Notes: generated from the letters alone by a model not told the origin. A stretch of 35,166 nt of DNA from Bradyrhizobium macuxiense (GCF_007993935.1 NZ_VITY01000026.1:1-35166); one strand, 5' to 3'; shown: positions 1 through 7,977, numbered from the stretch's first letter. Made by a program: numbers and translations.

Positions 1-70
1 CGTCAGCCTTCCGGCGATCGCCAGCTGACCAGCCCGGCTCTCGCCGGCGAACGCGGTGACCCGCCGCCAC

Positions 71-505
71 CTACACCACGCTAGGGGACACGATCTTGCC
101 GCGCCGCCAGTAAAGCCAGAAATCAATATGCCGATTACCCATAGCTTCGACCGCTACTCCGTCCTTAAACTTCGGCCTGATTAGTAGGTCTTTGCTATCG
201 CCCGGCTTGAGCATGAACGGGCGAAACATTCCCTCTGTCTGGCCCCTTAAAAGATTACCAATCTCGAAATCTTCGGTCAGAAAATAAACTTGCCGCCGCT
301 CCGTCGCTCTTTTGATCATAACGTCATAGTTAGTTGTGTTCTTGATTCTGACGAAAACCAGCTTTTGGTCGCCGGAAGTGCCGGTGGTGAGCGACGCAAT
401 CGGCCTTCCCTTATAGAACCGGTCCCCGAATGACATCAGGCCGCCGATCAGACCAACGATACCGCCAACCACGCCAACAGTCGCGGCTAAGCCTCCATCT
501 GCCAT
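71..505 (-). CDS. Small membrane-anchored protein of unknown function
   Basis: A 144-residue protein that I do not recognise. Residues about 5-27 are a glycine-rich hydrophobic stretch (VGVVGGIVGLIGGLMSF) that should form one N-terminal membrane helix. The rest is soluble, with a likely beta-rich section containing VFVRIKNTTNYDVMI and a basic, aromatic C-terminus. The short gap (21 bases) after the P-loop gene upstream on the same strand suggests one transcript with the HEPN gene 1050-2258 and the P-loop gene 527-1045. As last gene of such an operon it could be a membrane partner or effector, but that is inference. A G-rich stretch (GGGGGGTAACG) precedes the ATG at 505. Confidence 0.6.
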   Translation of the reverse strand: MADGGLAATVGVVGGIVGLIGGLMSFGDRFYKGRPIASLTTGTSGDQKLVFVRIKNTTNYDVMIKRATERRQVYFLTEDFEIGNLLRGQTEGMFRPFMLKPGDSKDLLIRPKFKDGVAVEAMGNRHIDFWLYWRRGKIVSPSVV

Positions 506-526
506 CGTTACCCCCCAGCTGCTGCG

Positions 527-1045
527 TTAGACCTTCAACCCGTGTTCGTCCTCGCGATAACCTTTTAACCTGAAATCGGCTTGATCTGCCGGAGAGCGTC
601 GAGAGCAATAGGCGCGAACTTGATTCGCCAGGGAATGCTCTCGCGTATCGATCAAATCGCTATCAGGTGGTCGAACTCTTTTCACTGACGGCTCATCGAG
701 GAAAGCCAAGAAGTCCGGGTTGCGGTCGACCTCAGCCAACGCATCCAACAGCAAAACGCCCTCAACGATAAGCGGGGCCTTCCCGCGTGCTTTAATGCAG
801 CGGTCTAAGTCCGCGTCACGCCGCGCGATTGGTGCAGGCACATCACTCCGTATCGTGAACAGATCAAGGTGGATGACCGGCAGACCGAGTTGCCACCCTA
901 GCCAGTTAGACAAGTGTGTCTTTCCCACACCTCCGGCCCCATCGATACCGATGAGAAGCGGGACATAGCTCGGTCCGAGTGCCGACTGTAATGCTGTCAA
1001 AAGCTCTTCGTGCTCTGCGGTCGCAACCTTCCACGCGCCATGCAT
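527..1045 (-). CDS. P-loop NTPase, uridine-kinase-like fold
   Basis: A 172-residue protein with a clear Walker A motif, GIDGAGGVGKT, at residues 33-43, followed by HLDLFTIRSD and PLIVEGVLLLDAL, which resemble the strand and Walker-B region of uridine-kinase/AAA_18 type small-molecule kinases. The frame is open up to 1186, but I prefer the ATG at 1045. It lies four bases after the stop of the HEPN gene (1050-1052), as expected in a tightly packed operon, and the extra upstream residues have no recognisable character. The substrate cannot be told. A kinase encoded next to a HEPN protein could act as modifier or antitoxin (inference); a housekeeping nucleotide or metabolite kinase is the alternative. 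Confidence 0.7.
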   Translation of the reverse strand: MHGAWKVATAEHEELLTALQSALGPSYVPLLIGIDGAGGVGKTHLSNWLGWQLGLPVIHLDLFTIRSDVPAPIARRDADLDRCIKARGKAPLIVEGVLLLDALAEVDRNPDFLAFLDEPSVKRVRPPDSDLIDTREHSLANQVRAYCSRRSPADQADFRLKGYREDEHGLKV

Positions 1046-1049
1046 ATGC

Positions 1050-2258
1050 TTATGGCTCCCGGCGTCGTGGTTCGAGTTCCAGAATGCGCCAATCCGGCTT
1101 AGCGCCCATATCGAAGAAGCTTCGCAATAGCTGCCTGAAGATACCTGAACACTCTTCGATGAGTTGAACATTTCTGGCGTACTCATCCGACCCTAAGCTG
1201 CCGCCGTGCGTGGCCTTGCTTCGAAGGTCATAGAGCTGGCCGACTTTTCGCCTAACGGTTCGACGCCAATCGAGCGTGCCCCCAATCGCTTGAGCGGTGC
1301 GAACCGCAACTTTCCAGCTTATCGCTGTCCAGCTTTCGCTCTCGCCACTAACAGCGATCTCGAACGCAAGGGCGAGGTCAAGAATCCTATCGATCAACTG
1401 CGTTCGGCATTTGCTGAGCATAAAACGATTCATCGACCGCCGCAGATCAGATTGAAAGTGCTCGGGAAGCGCCAAGAATCTGCGAGTGTCATCTAGAATC
1501 GTTTGCGCATCGACACCGACCGGCGCGCCTATTCGCGGCGACACTTCGGGAAAAGTCCACGTAAGCCAATTTTCCCAGACTGCAATGTCTATCTCTTCGT
1601 CGTCGTATTCGAACCAGTAACCGAACGCGAGCGGGCTTCCGACTGAAGCGGCCTCCAAGACAATCCAAAAAGTCATCGCCTCGTGCTGCAATCGATCAAA
1701 TTCTAGAAACGATGCATTGTCCGTTCGAATGTATGGGAAGTCTGGGGCATCGATAATAAAGGCGGCCGCCGGGATGCCAAAAAGACTCGTCGATACCCAA
1801 GCGGCCTCATCGTATTGCCGCCTCGCGCGGTTCGTAACGTGCGTTTTCATGTAGGATTCTGTCAGTGCTGCAAAAGGCACCAGTCGTACAGAGTCCGACA
1901 GTCGAATTTCCTCAGTTATTGAGATGCCCCATATAGCGCTCCGAAAGCTTCCGTTGGCCGAACGCAAGGACAGCAATCGTAATAACCAGTCGGCCGCTTC
2001 GGCAACTTTATACTGGGCTCGTTGAAAGACCGGCAATCTGAGGCCACCAGAGCTAATCACGCGACCGCCGTTGGCTGTATACAATACGTGACCCGCAACT
2101 TCCTGATACGCTGTGCATTGATCGATGGCTGCCTCAACCGGACCAAGAATTTCCCGGTCGGGCTGCGGGCGAGCCAATAGCGTATGATGGCCGTGCTTCG
2201 CTTCGTACGCTGAGACGGCTTGCTTGAGAGCGGCAACCAGCGTTTCACGGTCTGACAT
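1050..2258 (-). CDS. Apea-type HEPN domain protein
   Basis: A 402-residue protein without membrane segments. The C-terminal part contains LYDLRSKATHGG at residues 342-353, which fits the Apea-like HEPN signature (R346 and H351, an RxxxxH arrangement followed by GG). HEPN domains are all-helical folds that often form metal-independent RNases and are common in toxin-antitoxin, abortive-infection and restriction systems (family knowledge). The first 250 residues are not recognised. A GGGGG tract lies a few bases before the ATG at 2258. The P-loop gene starts four bases downstream of the stop, so the two products are probably made together. RNase activity is inference from one motif. Confidence 0.7.
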   Translation of the reverse strand: MSDRETLVAALKQAVSAYEAKHGHHTLLARPQPDREILGPVEAAIDQCTAYQEVAGHVLYTANGGRVISSGGLRLPVFQRAQYKVAEAADWLLRLLSLRSANGSFRSAIWGISITEEIRLSDSVRLVPFAALTESYMKTHVTNRARRQYDEAAWVSTSLFGIPAAAFIIDAPDFPYIRTDNASFLEFDRLQHEAMTFWIVLEAASVGSPLAFGYWFEYDDEEIDIAVWENWLTWTFPEVSPRIGAPVGVDAQTILDDTRRFLALPEHFQSDLRRSMNRFMLSKCRTQLIDRILDLALAFEIAVSGESESWTAISWKVAVRTAQAIGGTLDWRRTVRRKVGQLYDLRSKATHGGSLGSDEYARNVQLIEECSGIFRQLLRSFFDMGAKPDWRILELEPRRREP

Positions 2259-2630
2259 TCAAGCCCCCTTTGCAAGCTCGCGTCGCCATGATAACGGACG
2301 CTTGCCTAGCCAGGTCCGCTGGCAACGCGGGAGCACTCGACAGGAAAATCGTCAAAGCAAAAATCGGGGCAAGATCATCGTCCCGCTCCGGACATGAGGG
2401 GACTATCGCAGCTTCTCGCATCTTCCTAAGCTTAAAGACGGAGAATGTTCAGGTGTATCACCCTCGATGTACCCGCGCCCGTCTAGCATCTCATACCGAA
2501 GTGTGATCGCGTCCATCGTAAATCCTTGCCTCATACTGCCGCACACGATCCTGTTGCTAGTTTGCCCTTTTTTCGTTCGTGTGCAGACCGGCTGAGTAGT
2601 TCCAGAACCGATCAACTTAACCGCATAACT
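2259..2630. other. Intergenic stretch with no convincing gene
   Basis: About 370 bases between the HEPN gene and the downstream end of the membrane-protein locus. Short open frames on both strands lack a plausible start region and domain character. The promoter of the HEPN operon should lie in the part nearest 2258, but I see no clear -35/-10 pair. Confidence 0.4.
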
Positions 2631-2888
2631 CTACTGCTTGCCATCGAGCGTAAACGGCCTTGGGAATTCTTCGACAAGAAACTCGCCCCGCTTTACATCA
2701 AAGCTTGATTGCACCCACTGCTTTCCATCCCGAGAAAACCCGACAGCTTGGTCCGCCGTACAATTGAGCGCGAGCCCACCGCGGACTAGCCACCGATCTG
2801 TGTGCCGGAACTGACGCCACCTATATTGACAGTTGCGTTTATGATCCTGCCAAAGTGAATTCCGCGCCTGCAACTGATGCCATCCCAC
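2631..2888 (-). pseudogene. Possible out-of-frame tail of the membrane protein
   Basis: This frame overlaps the last 100 bases of the membrane-protein gene 2786-3646 and runs on to a TAG at 2631. The part beyond the neighbour's stop reads as ordinary protein (LVRGGLALNCTADQAVGFSR, then QWVQSSFDVKRGEFLVEEFP). The overlapping part is low-quality sequence rich in W, R and Q. The simplest reading is that the membrane protein once continued here and a one- or two-base indel near 2786 moved the tail out of frame. A separate small overlapping gene is possible but has no clear ribosome binding site. Confidence 0.35.
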
Positions 2889-3646
2889 AACGAAAGGCGC
2901 TCAACCTCATCTGGTTTGCCTTGTGCAAAGACGTACATTGCAAGTCCCGTGAGGTCGAAATGGATTGGAATGTCGGCTTGAAGCATCGCGACTAAACTAT
3001 CCGCTTCCGAAGCAGGAACGTGTTGCTCCAAAATGAAAAGCCATTCTTGTAGCGGGTAAACAACTTTCGCCACGTCATGCCTTAGGGTCGGCGTTGGTAA
3101 TGTGCCTCTTCGCTCTGGATCGGTGTTATTTGGGGCATCAAATTTGATGTTCCCCGCTAGCTTTTCAAATTCAACAGCGCCTCCCGTTCCGTTGAAGACC
3201 CGGATCGTTAATTCACAACGTCTATTTTTCCCCAAGTCATCCAACATAACTCGTATTTCACCGACGTAGAGGCCCACCGCTAAAGTCGGCGGCGACTGGG
3301 TAACCGTGGGAGGAGGAATCTTGTCGTCCGACGCCAGAGCGGGACCGTTTAGTTGCGGAATTTTGGGAGAGTCAACTTGAACTGGGGCTTGCTCAGCACG
3401 CCAAACGCGGACCGCTATACCGAGCAAGAGGAACCCCACCGCCAAGAGCACCCAAGCGGTCAAAAACGCTATAGCTGCTCCCGCCATGTGGAAGGTCGAC
3501 CAATACCAGTCCCAGGTCGTACTGGCCCATGCGATCACCGCCGCCGCTGTGAGACCAGTGATAGCAGAGATGACCCACCACGCCCAGCTTCCAAGGCTAA
3601 GAAGGGTATTGGCTGGCTGCAAAACTCGGCTGTAGAGATTCCCCAT
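2786..3646 (-). CDS. Two-helix membrane protein of unknown function
   Basis: A 286-residue protein. Two hydrophobic segments at about residues 22-44 (WWVISAITGLTAAAVIAWA) and 53-82 (AGAAIAFLTAWVLLAVGFLL) should form a helical hairpin in the inner membrane. A proline-rich linker follows (about residues 88-120), then a predicted soluble domain with alternating hydrophobic residues (LYVGEIRVMLDD, CELTIRVFNGTGGAVEFEKL) that suggests a beta-sandwich. I do not recognise the family. Its end may be damaged: a neighbouring frame carries plausible protein beyond the stop at 2786. The ATG at 3646 has only a weak ribosome binding site. Confidence 0.6.
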   Translation of the reverse strand: MGNLYSRVLQPANTLLSLGSWAWWVISAITGLTAAAVIAWASTTWDWYWSTFHMAGAAIAFLTAWVLLAVGFLLLGIAVRVWRAEQAPVQVDSPKIPQLNGPALASDDKIPPPTVTQSPPTLAVGLYVGEIRVMLDDLGKNRRCELTIRVFNGTGGAVEFEKLAGNIKFDAPNNTDPERRGTLPTPTLRHDVAKVVYPLQEWLFILEQHVPASEADSLVAMLQADIPIHFDLTGLAMYVFAQGKPDEVERLSLWDGISCRRGIHFGRIINATVNIGGVSSGTQIGG

Positions 3647-3773
3647 GCAGCGATCTTACCTGCACGTTCTGAGCTGGCGCTAGTCCGGACTCCGCACTTC
3701 CAGCGTAGCCAAGGCATCAATTTCGAGGCTGCCTGCTGCACTCACAAGCCTCCCTTGACGAATATAGAACATA

Positions 3774-3983
3774 ATGAGAACATTAGCCAGGCAGCAAAAG
3801 AATGGGCTGAAGGTGTCCGAGGCAGCGACTCTCAAACTACAGTCGGATGCGCAGGCATTGAAAGCGGCTGCCGATCAAGCAATCGCAGCTTGCGACGGTG
3901 ACGCACGCGAAGCTGTGAAGGCGTTGTTGATTGCGAACGAATTTCTTGAGCGCGAGATGGAAGCGCAAGTCTCACACGGCTAG
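3774..3983 (+). CDS. Small conserved-looking hypothetical protein
   Basis: A 69-residue protein, mostly alanine-rich helix: LKAAADQAIAACDGDAREAV is followed by KALLIANEFLEREMEAQVSHG. The C-terminal phrase AREAVKALLIANEFLE resembles small hypothetical proteins that I associate with Bradyrhizobium and Rhodopseudomonas genomes (recollection, not searched). It could be a short coiled coil or a DNA-associated accessory protein. It stands alone on the plus strand. No function can be given. Confidence 0.5.
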   Translation: MRTLARQQKNGLKVSEAATLKLQSDAQALKAAADQAIAACDGDAREAVKALLIANEFLEREMEAQVSHG

Positions 3984-4207
3984 TCGGGATGATGGTGACC
4001 GTATGTTTCCCGAACCATCTGTTCGCTCATTCCCAAAATCCGGCTGCGTCCCACGTGCTAACGCCGCTTTTCATCAGCCAAATCGCAGCGGTGTGGCAAG
4101 ATGTGCGGCGTGATGTTGCTTATCGACAAATCCAAGTTGGCAAGGCGCACCGGAGAGGCGAAGCCGGTCTTGACCGAAGAAACAGGTTTAGAGGGTCGAC
4201 TGACCGG

Positions 4208-4792
4208 TCAGAGGCCGCGCAGGAGTTTCAGGTAGCCTCGCTCGACCAAGGCAATTGAATCATGGATGAGACGGTTGGCCTTGCGGCGGGCGTGTGAATC
4301 CTTCCACTCGACGGACGGAAGCTGGGCGTGGTCGGAGGCGAGCACCTTCGCTGCCACGTCTCGGGGGCGGCCGCCAGACTCGTGAACGTCGAAGGCGTGA
4401 AGGAGCTGGATCAATCGGCCTTTCTGAAAGGACGTCAGCCGGAGGGCCGCCGGCAAAAGACCGATACGCTGGCCCCCAAGGCGGCGGACGAAATGTAGCG
4501 CGACCTCGAGCCGCAATTCGGACATGCTGTCGAGCGGCAGAAGCACGGCAGGACGTCGCGCGGCCCGCTCGTCCTGCAAGCGGACATGAAGTTCACTCGA
4601 TCCGTCCGCGATCACCAGTTCGCGACCGTCGGCATCCGTTCGCTCCACGAACGGCTGCCCGAAGGCATTGTTGTCAATCGAATGGATGGTATCGAAGCCG
4701 GACGGCGCCGGCGCGAGGATCAGTGTGCCCGGTGATAGCTCGGGGAGCCATATGGTTGGTTCGAGCCCAACGGGAGAGGCTGGGTTATGGGC
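4208..4792 (-). CDS. DUF2285 (RovC-like) half of a split FseA-type activator
   Basis: This is the 3' half of an activator gene that runs from 4994 to 4208 in two frames. Read after a +1 shift at about 4793, it begins AHNPASPVGLEPTIWLPELS and ends with a DUF2285/RovC-type DNA-binding domain: ALRLTSFQKGRLIQLLHAFD, a central GRPRDVAAKVL helix, and a final tryptophan- and arginine-containing helix ending ERGYLKLLRGL. An internal ATG at 4648 could start a short independent product. In ICEMlSymR7A the equivalent half (msi171) works only when fused to the upstream half by +1 ribosomal frameshifting, giving FseA, which switches on excision and transfer (established for that element). The identity here is by domain type and layout. 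Confidence 0.7.
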   Translation of the reverse strand, partial: AHNPASPVGLEPTIWLPELSPGTLILAPAPSGFDTIHSIDNNAFGQPFVERTDADGRELVIADGSSELHVRLQDERAARRPAVLLPLDSMSELRLEVALHFVRRLGGQRIGLLPAALRLTSFQKGRLIQLLHAFDVHESGGRPRDVAAKVLASDHAQLPSVEWKDSHARRKANRLIHDSIALVERGYLKLLRGL

Positions 4793-4817
4793 GAAACCGC
4801 AACCCCCAACGACGTGC
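4785..4817 (-). promoter_or_regulatory. Candidate +1 ribosomal frameshift site
   Basis: The zero frame ends CGG UUU CGC CCA UAA (TAA at 4787-4785). The +1 frame has a TAG about 30 bases upstream (before GCACGTCG), so the switch must occur in this window. Slipping tRNA-Phe from UUU to UUC gives GLRF-AHNPASP, which rejoins the expected DUF6499-DUF2285 fusion. UUU-C is a good +1 slip because the same tRNA reads both codons, and a stop codon lies two codons downstream. A simple one-base insertion that inactivated the gene is the alternative. Confidence 0.55.
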
Positions 4818-4994
4818 TAGACTGGAACGGGCGGTCTCGGGATCAACGCCGCCGCGCGCGATCTGATGCTGTGTGCGGGCGAAGTCGCGGCGGTAGTCAG
4901 CGTTGCGGCGCAGGAACTCAAGGGCGAATCCCGGGCGCTCGAGCCGCTTCAGGCGCTCGATCGTCTCCGGCGAGCGCCAATACTGTGTGGGCAT
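4785..4994 (-). CDS. DUF6499-type N-terminal half of a split FseA-type activator
   Basis: A 69-residue product, MPTQYWRSPETIERLKRLER then PGFALEFLRRNADYRRDF, ending WGLRFRP. The pattern W-S-P-E followed by RPGFALEFLRRN..YR.D is the DUF6499 'transcriptional regulator-like' domain, which is normally fused to DUF2285. I place the start at the ATG at 4994, which has AGAGGA about six bases before it; the frame is open to 5048 but without that signal. The zero-frame stop is TAA at 4787-4785. It corresponds by position and type to msi172 of ICEMlSymR7A. On its own it is probably a truncated product. Confidence 0.7.
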   Translation of the reverse strand: MPTQYWRSPETIERLKRLERPGFALEFLRRNADYRRDFARTQHQIARGGVDPETARSSLARRWGLRFRP

Positions 4995-5128
4995 GGGTGC
5001 ATCCTCTTGCTTTTCTTGTTCTGTCGTCCCGGAGGACGGACACACCACCGTCTCGAAAGACGGCCCGGCAGACTAGACCCATAGGTTGCATCACCTAGGA
5101 TCACAATTTGCGTGACTGTCGACCGCGG

Positions 5129-5392
5129 TCACTGCATTCGCGGTTCCAACAGATGCCTATATCCGGCTTCCGTCATCCATCGGGCACGTGCGAGATGGCT
5201 ATCATGGACGATTTTGGCACGGTCCGGTTCTCGGGCAGGGTCGAGACCGAAGATCACCTGGACGACCTCGCGCCAGTCGGCGCCCTCTTCTTCAGCCATT
5301 AACAGCTGAACATAGATCGCGAGATGCTGCTCGTCATAGGCGTTCACACGATCGGTTTGTGGCGGCTGGTCCTGAAACGGCGCTTCGTTCAT
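5129..5392 (-). CDS. QseM-like short DUF2285-type protein (putative antiactivator)
   Basis: An 87-residue protein. Residues about 21-82 (YDEQHLAIYVQLLMAEEEGA, DWREVVQVIFGLDP, HLARARWMTEAGYRHLL) follow the plan of the DUF2285 C-terminal region: a helix ending in a leucine run, a GA-WREV helix, and a final helix ending GYR-LL. In ICEMlSymR7A a short DUF2285 protein, QseM, binds FseA and the quorum regulator TraR and blocks transfer, and it is transcribed divergently from the repressor gene qseC. Here the gene sits directly downstream of the same kind of divergent region and next to the FseA-like gene. The start at 5392 is favoured by GAGGGGGG nine bases upstream. The name QseM is inference by domain and context. 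Confidence 0.65.
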   Translation of the reverse strand: MNEAPFQDQPPQTDRVNAYDEQHLAIYVQLLMAEEEGADWREVVQVIFGLDPAREPDRAKIVHDSHLARARWMTEAGYRHLLEPRMQ

Positions 5393-5481
5393 TGCAATCA
5401 TCCCCCCTCAGCATCAAAGCAACATGAGACATTCATTTGGCTGCGGAACTTTGCAAGCTGCGAATTGTCACGCGACCTTCA

Positions 5482-5504
5482 CGCGATGCGCAGACTGCAT
5501 CGCG
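5482..5504. promoter_or_regulatory. Palindrome upstream of the qseM-like gene
   Basis: CGCGATGC, seven bases, then GCATCGCG: perfect eight-base arms, about 90 bases before the qseM-like start and 37 bases outside the transposon left end. It is a candidate operator of the qseM-like promoter. The regulator is unknown, and the sequence differs from the palindromes next to the qseC-like gene. Confidence 0.4.
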
Positions 5505-5535
5505 GTGCTCCCCCCAAACGGCAAACATGCCTTGG

Positions 5536-5540
5536 GCAGA
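5536..5540. repeat. Target site duplication, left copy (GCAGA)
   Basis: GCAGA directly precedes the left terminus TGTCGGCG at 5541. The same five bases follow the right terminus at 10822-10826. A five-base duplication is characteristic of Tn7-like and Tn5053-like transposition. Confidence 0.85.
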
Positions 5541-5663
5541 TGTCGGCGCTCCTTAATTCGTGAATCGGTCGGGTGAGATTCCCGAGACTTTTCCACAACC
5601 TTGGACTGGGGGAATTGCGCCGTAAGTGCGAATCGGCCAGAGAATGTGCCGCAAATGCGAACT
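5541..5663. repeat. Transposon left end with three TnsB-type binding repeats
   Basis: The terminus TGTCGG is followed by a diverged repeat at 5547-5566 (CGCTCCTTAATTCGTGAATC). Two better copies lie at 5616-5634 (TGCGCCGTAAGTGCGAATC) and 5645-5663 (TGTGCCGCAAATGCGAACT). The first gap is about 50 bases and the second about 10, whereas the right end has contiguous repeats. Spaced left and packed right repeats are the arrangement known from Tn7. The tnsA start codon lies 15 bases after the last repeat, so TnsB binding could repress the operon (inference). Confidence 0.8.
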
Positions 5664-5677
5664 GAGATTCACGCCAA

Positions 5678-6304
5678 GTGGAGTTCCGTTTGCGACGCAT
5701 CCCCCTCAGCAGAAGGTCGCATGTGACCGGCTTCCAGCCGGCATCGACCGGCTGCGTAGAGCACGAAAGCGCGCTGGAGCGGGACTTCGTTACGCTGACC
5801 CTGTTCGATGATGCTGGCGCGGAGATCACCTCGCAGCCGGTCACGATCCGCTTCGAGCATGATGGGCGCGCGAGGCGGTACACGCCCGATTTCCTGGTGA
5901 AGTCGAGCGGCGGAACAGGGAGCCTTGTCGAGATCAAGTATCGCGCTGACCTGCGTGCACAATGGGAGCGGCTTCGGCCGGCGTTCAGCGCCGCGCGGCG
6001 CTGGGCTGCGGCCCGTGACCTGCAGTTCCGTGTCGTGACCGAGAGCGCGATCCGCGTCGCGCGGCTCGACGCCGCCAAGCGATTGCTGCCGTTACGATCG
6101 GCGCCGATGGACTCCACGCTGGCGGCAACAGCGTTGGCCGCCGCTGCCGACATGGCGTCTCTGACGTTCGAGGCATTGGTCGATGCCTTGCCCGCCAGCC
6201 GCGAGGCGGCGCTGGCGGTTGTCTGGCGGCTGATCGCGCGCGGCCAGCTTCGCGTCGATCTCGCCAGCCCCATCTGCCGCGATACCCGGATCACACCGGC
6301 ATGA
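5678..6304 (+). CDS. tnsA: TnsA-type transposon endonuclease
   Basis: A 208-residue protein with a restriction-enzyme-like core: SALERDF (E34), YTPDFLV (D71) and VEIKY (E85, K87), the E-D-ExK series that TnsA uses to cut the 5' ends of the element. The C-terminal half (about 110-208) is helical and should be the TnsC/TnsB-interacting region. It is shorter than Tn7 TnsA (273 residues), as in many Tn7 relatives. Translation starts at GTG 5678, just inside the left-end repeats. The stop overlaps the tnsB start (ATGA at 6301-6304), which implies coupled translation. TnsA separates this element from Tn402/Tn5053-type elements, which lack it. Confidence 0.88.
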   Translation: MEFRLRRIPLSRRSHVTGFQPASTGCVEHESALERDFVTLTLFDDAGAEITSQPVTIRFEHDGRARRYTPDFLVKSSGGTGSLVEIKYRADLRAQWERLRPAFSAARRWAAARDLQFRVVTESAIRVARLDAAKRLLPLRSAPMDSTLAATALAAAADMASLTFEALVDALPASREAALAVVWRLIARGQLRVDLASPICRDTRITPA

Positions 6305-7977
6305 ACACTCCCGATCTCACAACGGTCGGTGCCAAAGCGTGGAACGAGGCGCGGCGCTACCTGGCAGTGATCCGCCGCTTGGCCGAGGACGATTGCCGGA
6401 CGCGGGCAAAGACCGTCGCAGCCGCGCGCGAGCTTGGCTGCGGACCGACCCGTGTCTATGCGCTGCTGCGTCAGTATCTGCTCGATCCACGCCTCACGAG
6501 CCTGCTGCCACAGCCGCGAGGCCGCAAGGTCGGTACGACTCTCCTCGACCCGGCGGTGGAAGCGTTGATCGAGGCGACGATCGACGATGTCTATCTCACC
6601 CGGCAGCGGGTTCGGCTCGTCGAGCTGACCGACGAGGTCCGGCGCGGTTGCGTCGCCGGCGGGCTCGCGCCTCCAAGCCGCAAAGCGATCACCGCCCGGC
6701 TGCGCGCCCGGAAAGCCGGAGACGTGCTGGGCAAGCGCGAAGGGCGCAAGGCGGCACGCGATCGCTACGCGCCAGTCAAAGGCGCGCTGAGCTCGGAGTA
6801 CCCGCTCGCCCTCGTCCAGATCGATCATACCCTCGTCGACGTGATTGTCGTCGATTCCGAGACACGCGCGCCGATCCAGCGCCCATGGCTGACGGTCGCG
6901 ATCGACGTCAACAGCCGTTGCATCGCCGGCTTCCATCTCTCGCTCGAGCCGCCTTCGGCGACGAGCGTCGCCCTGTGTCTCACTCACGCTGTGCTTCCTA
7001 AGACCAACTGGCTCGCCGAGAGCGGAATCAATGGCGCTTGGCCGGTGCGGGGCGTTCCCGAGCGGCTGCACCTCGACAACGCGAAGGAGTTCCGGTCGGA
7101 GGCATTGAAGCGGGGGTGCGAACAGTACGGTATCGCGATCGACTATCGGCCGGTCCGTACACCGCATTATGGAGGCCACATCGAACGGCTGATCGGAACG
7201 ATGATGGGCAAAGTGCATCTGTTGCCGGGAACTACCTTCTCCAACGTCGCTGAGAAAGGCGACATAAATCCCGATAAGACAGCGGCGATGACAATCTACG
7301 AGGTCGAGCGTTGGCTGGGGCATGCGATAGCCGGCGTCTATCACCGCCAGCTGCATCGCGGCATCGGCATGCCGCCGATTGAAGCCTGGAGTCGTGGAAT
7401 CGCTGGACACGGTGACGAGCTCGGTCGTGGTGAGCCGGCTACGGTTGCCGATCCGCGACGCTTCCTGATCGACTTCCTGCCGATCGAGCGCCGGCTTGTC
7501 CGTCGCGATGGTGTGCGGCTCCACTCCATCGCCTACTGGGCGGACGTGCTCTCTACCTGGATCGGCGAGCCCACACCGATGATCGTGCGCTACGATCCGC
7601 GCGACCTGTCGCGCATCTACCTGCTGGGACCTGACGACACCTACTACGATGTCGCCTATCGCGATCTTCGCCGCCCGCCGATCAGCCTGTGGGAGCACCG
7701 GCTGGTTTTGAAGCGGCTGCGCGAGGAAGGTCGCGCACTGATCGACGAAGCCGCGATCTTCAATGCCGTCGACGCCATGCGTGCAATCGCCGACGATGCT
7801 GTCAGGACCAGCAAGCGCGCCCGACGTCAGCGCGAACGCCGCTTCCAGGTAATCCAGGGCGGTCAGTCCGAAGCTGCGCGTATCGGCGAGAATGCTCAGG
7901 AAGATGATGGCACGTTCGATGAGGCGGACATGCTCCAACCGCACGAACGGATGCTCCCCGTCGAGGAGTGGTCGTGA
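6301..7977 (+). CDS. tnsB: TnsB-type DDE transposase
   Basis: A 558-residue transposase of the Mu/TnsB/TniA class. N-terminal helix-turn-helix regions (about 28-60 and 95-140, with AARELGCGPTRVYALLRQYL) should bind the end repeats. The rve core has D175 (VQIDHTLVD), D259 (LHLDNAKEF) and E295 (GGHIERLIG), a D-x35-E spacing. A beta-barrel and a charged C-terminal tail follow (about 420-558); the tail probably contacts TnsC. The protein should cut and join the 3' ends, while TnsA cuts the 5' ends. It overlaps tnsA by four bases and tnsC by four (GTGA at 7974-7977). No catalytic residue is missing. Confidence 0.92.
   Translation: MNTPDLTTVGAKAWNEARRYLAVIRRLAEDDCRTRAKTVAAARELGCGPTRVYALLRQYLLDPRLTSLLPQPRGRKVGTTLLDPAVEALIEATIDDVYLTRQRVRLVELTDEVRRGCVAGGLAPPSRKAITARLRARKAGDVLGKREGRKAARDRYAPVKGALSSEYPLALVQIDHTLVDVIVVDSETRAPIQRPWLTVAIDVNSRCIAGFHLSLEPPSATSVALCLTHAVLPKTNWLAESGINGAWPVRGVPERLHLDNAKEFRSEALKRGCEQYGIAIDYRPVRTPHYGGHIERLIGTMMGKVHLLPGTTFSNVAEKGDINPDKTAAMTIYEVERWLGHAIAGVYHRQLHRGIGMPPIEAWSRGIAGHGDELGRGEPATVADPRRFLIDFLPIERRLVRRDGVRLHSIAYWADVLSTWIGEPTPMIVRYDPRDLSRIYLLGPDDTYYDVAYRDLRRPPISLWEHRLVLKRLREEGRALIDEAAIFNAVDAMRAIADDAVRTSKRARRQRERRFQVIQGGQSEAARIGENAQEDDGTFDEADMLQPHERMLPVEEWS

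Noticed and set aside
2270..2615. Short frames between the HEPN gene and the membrane protein
   Set aside because: No start signals or protein-like composition.
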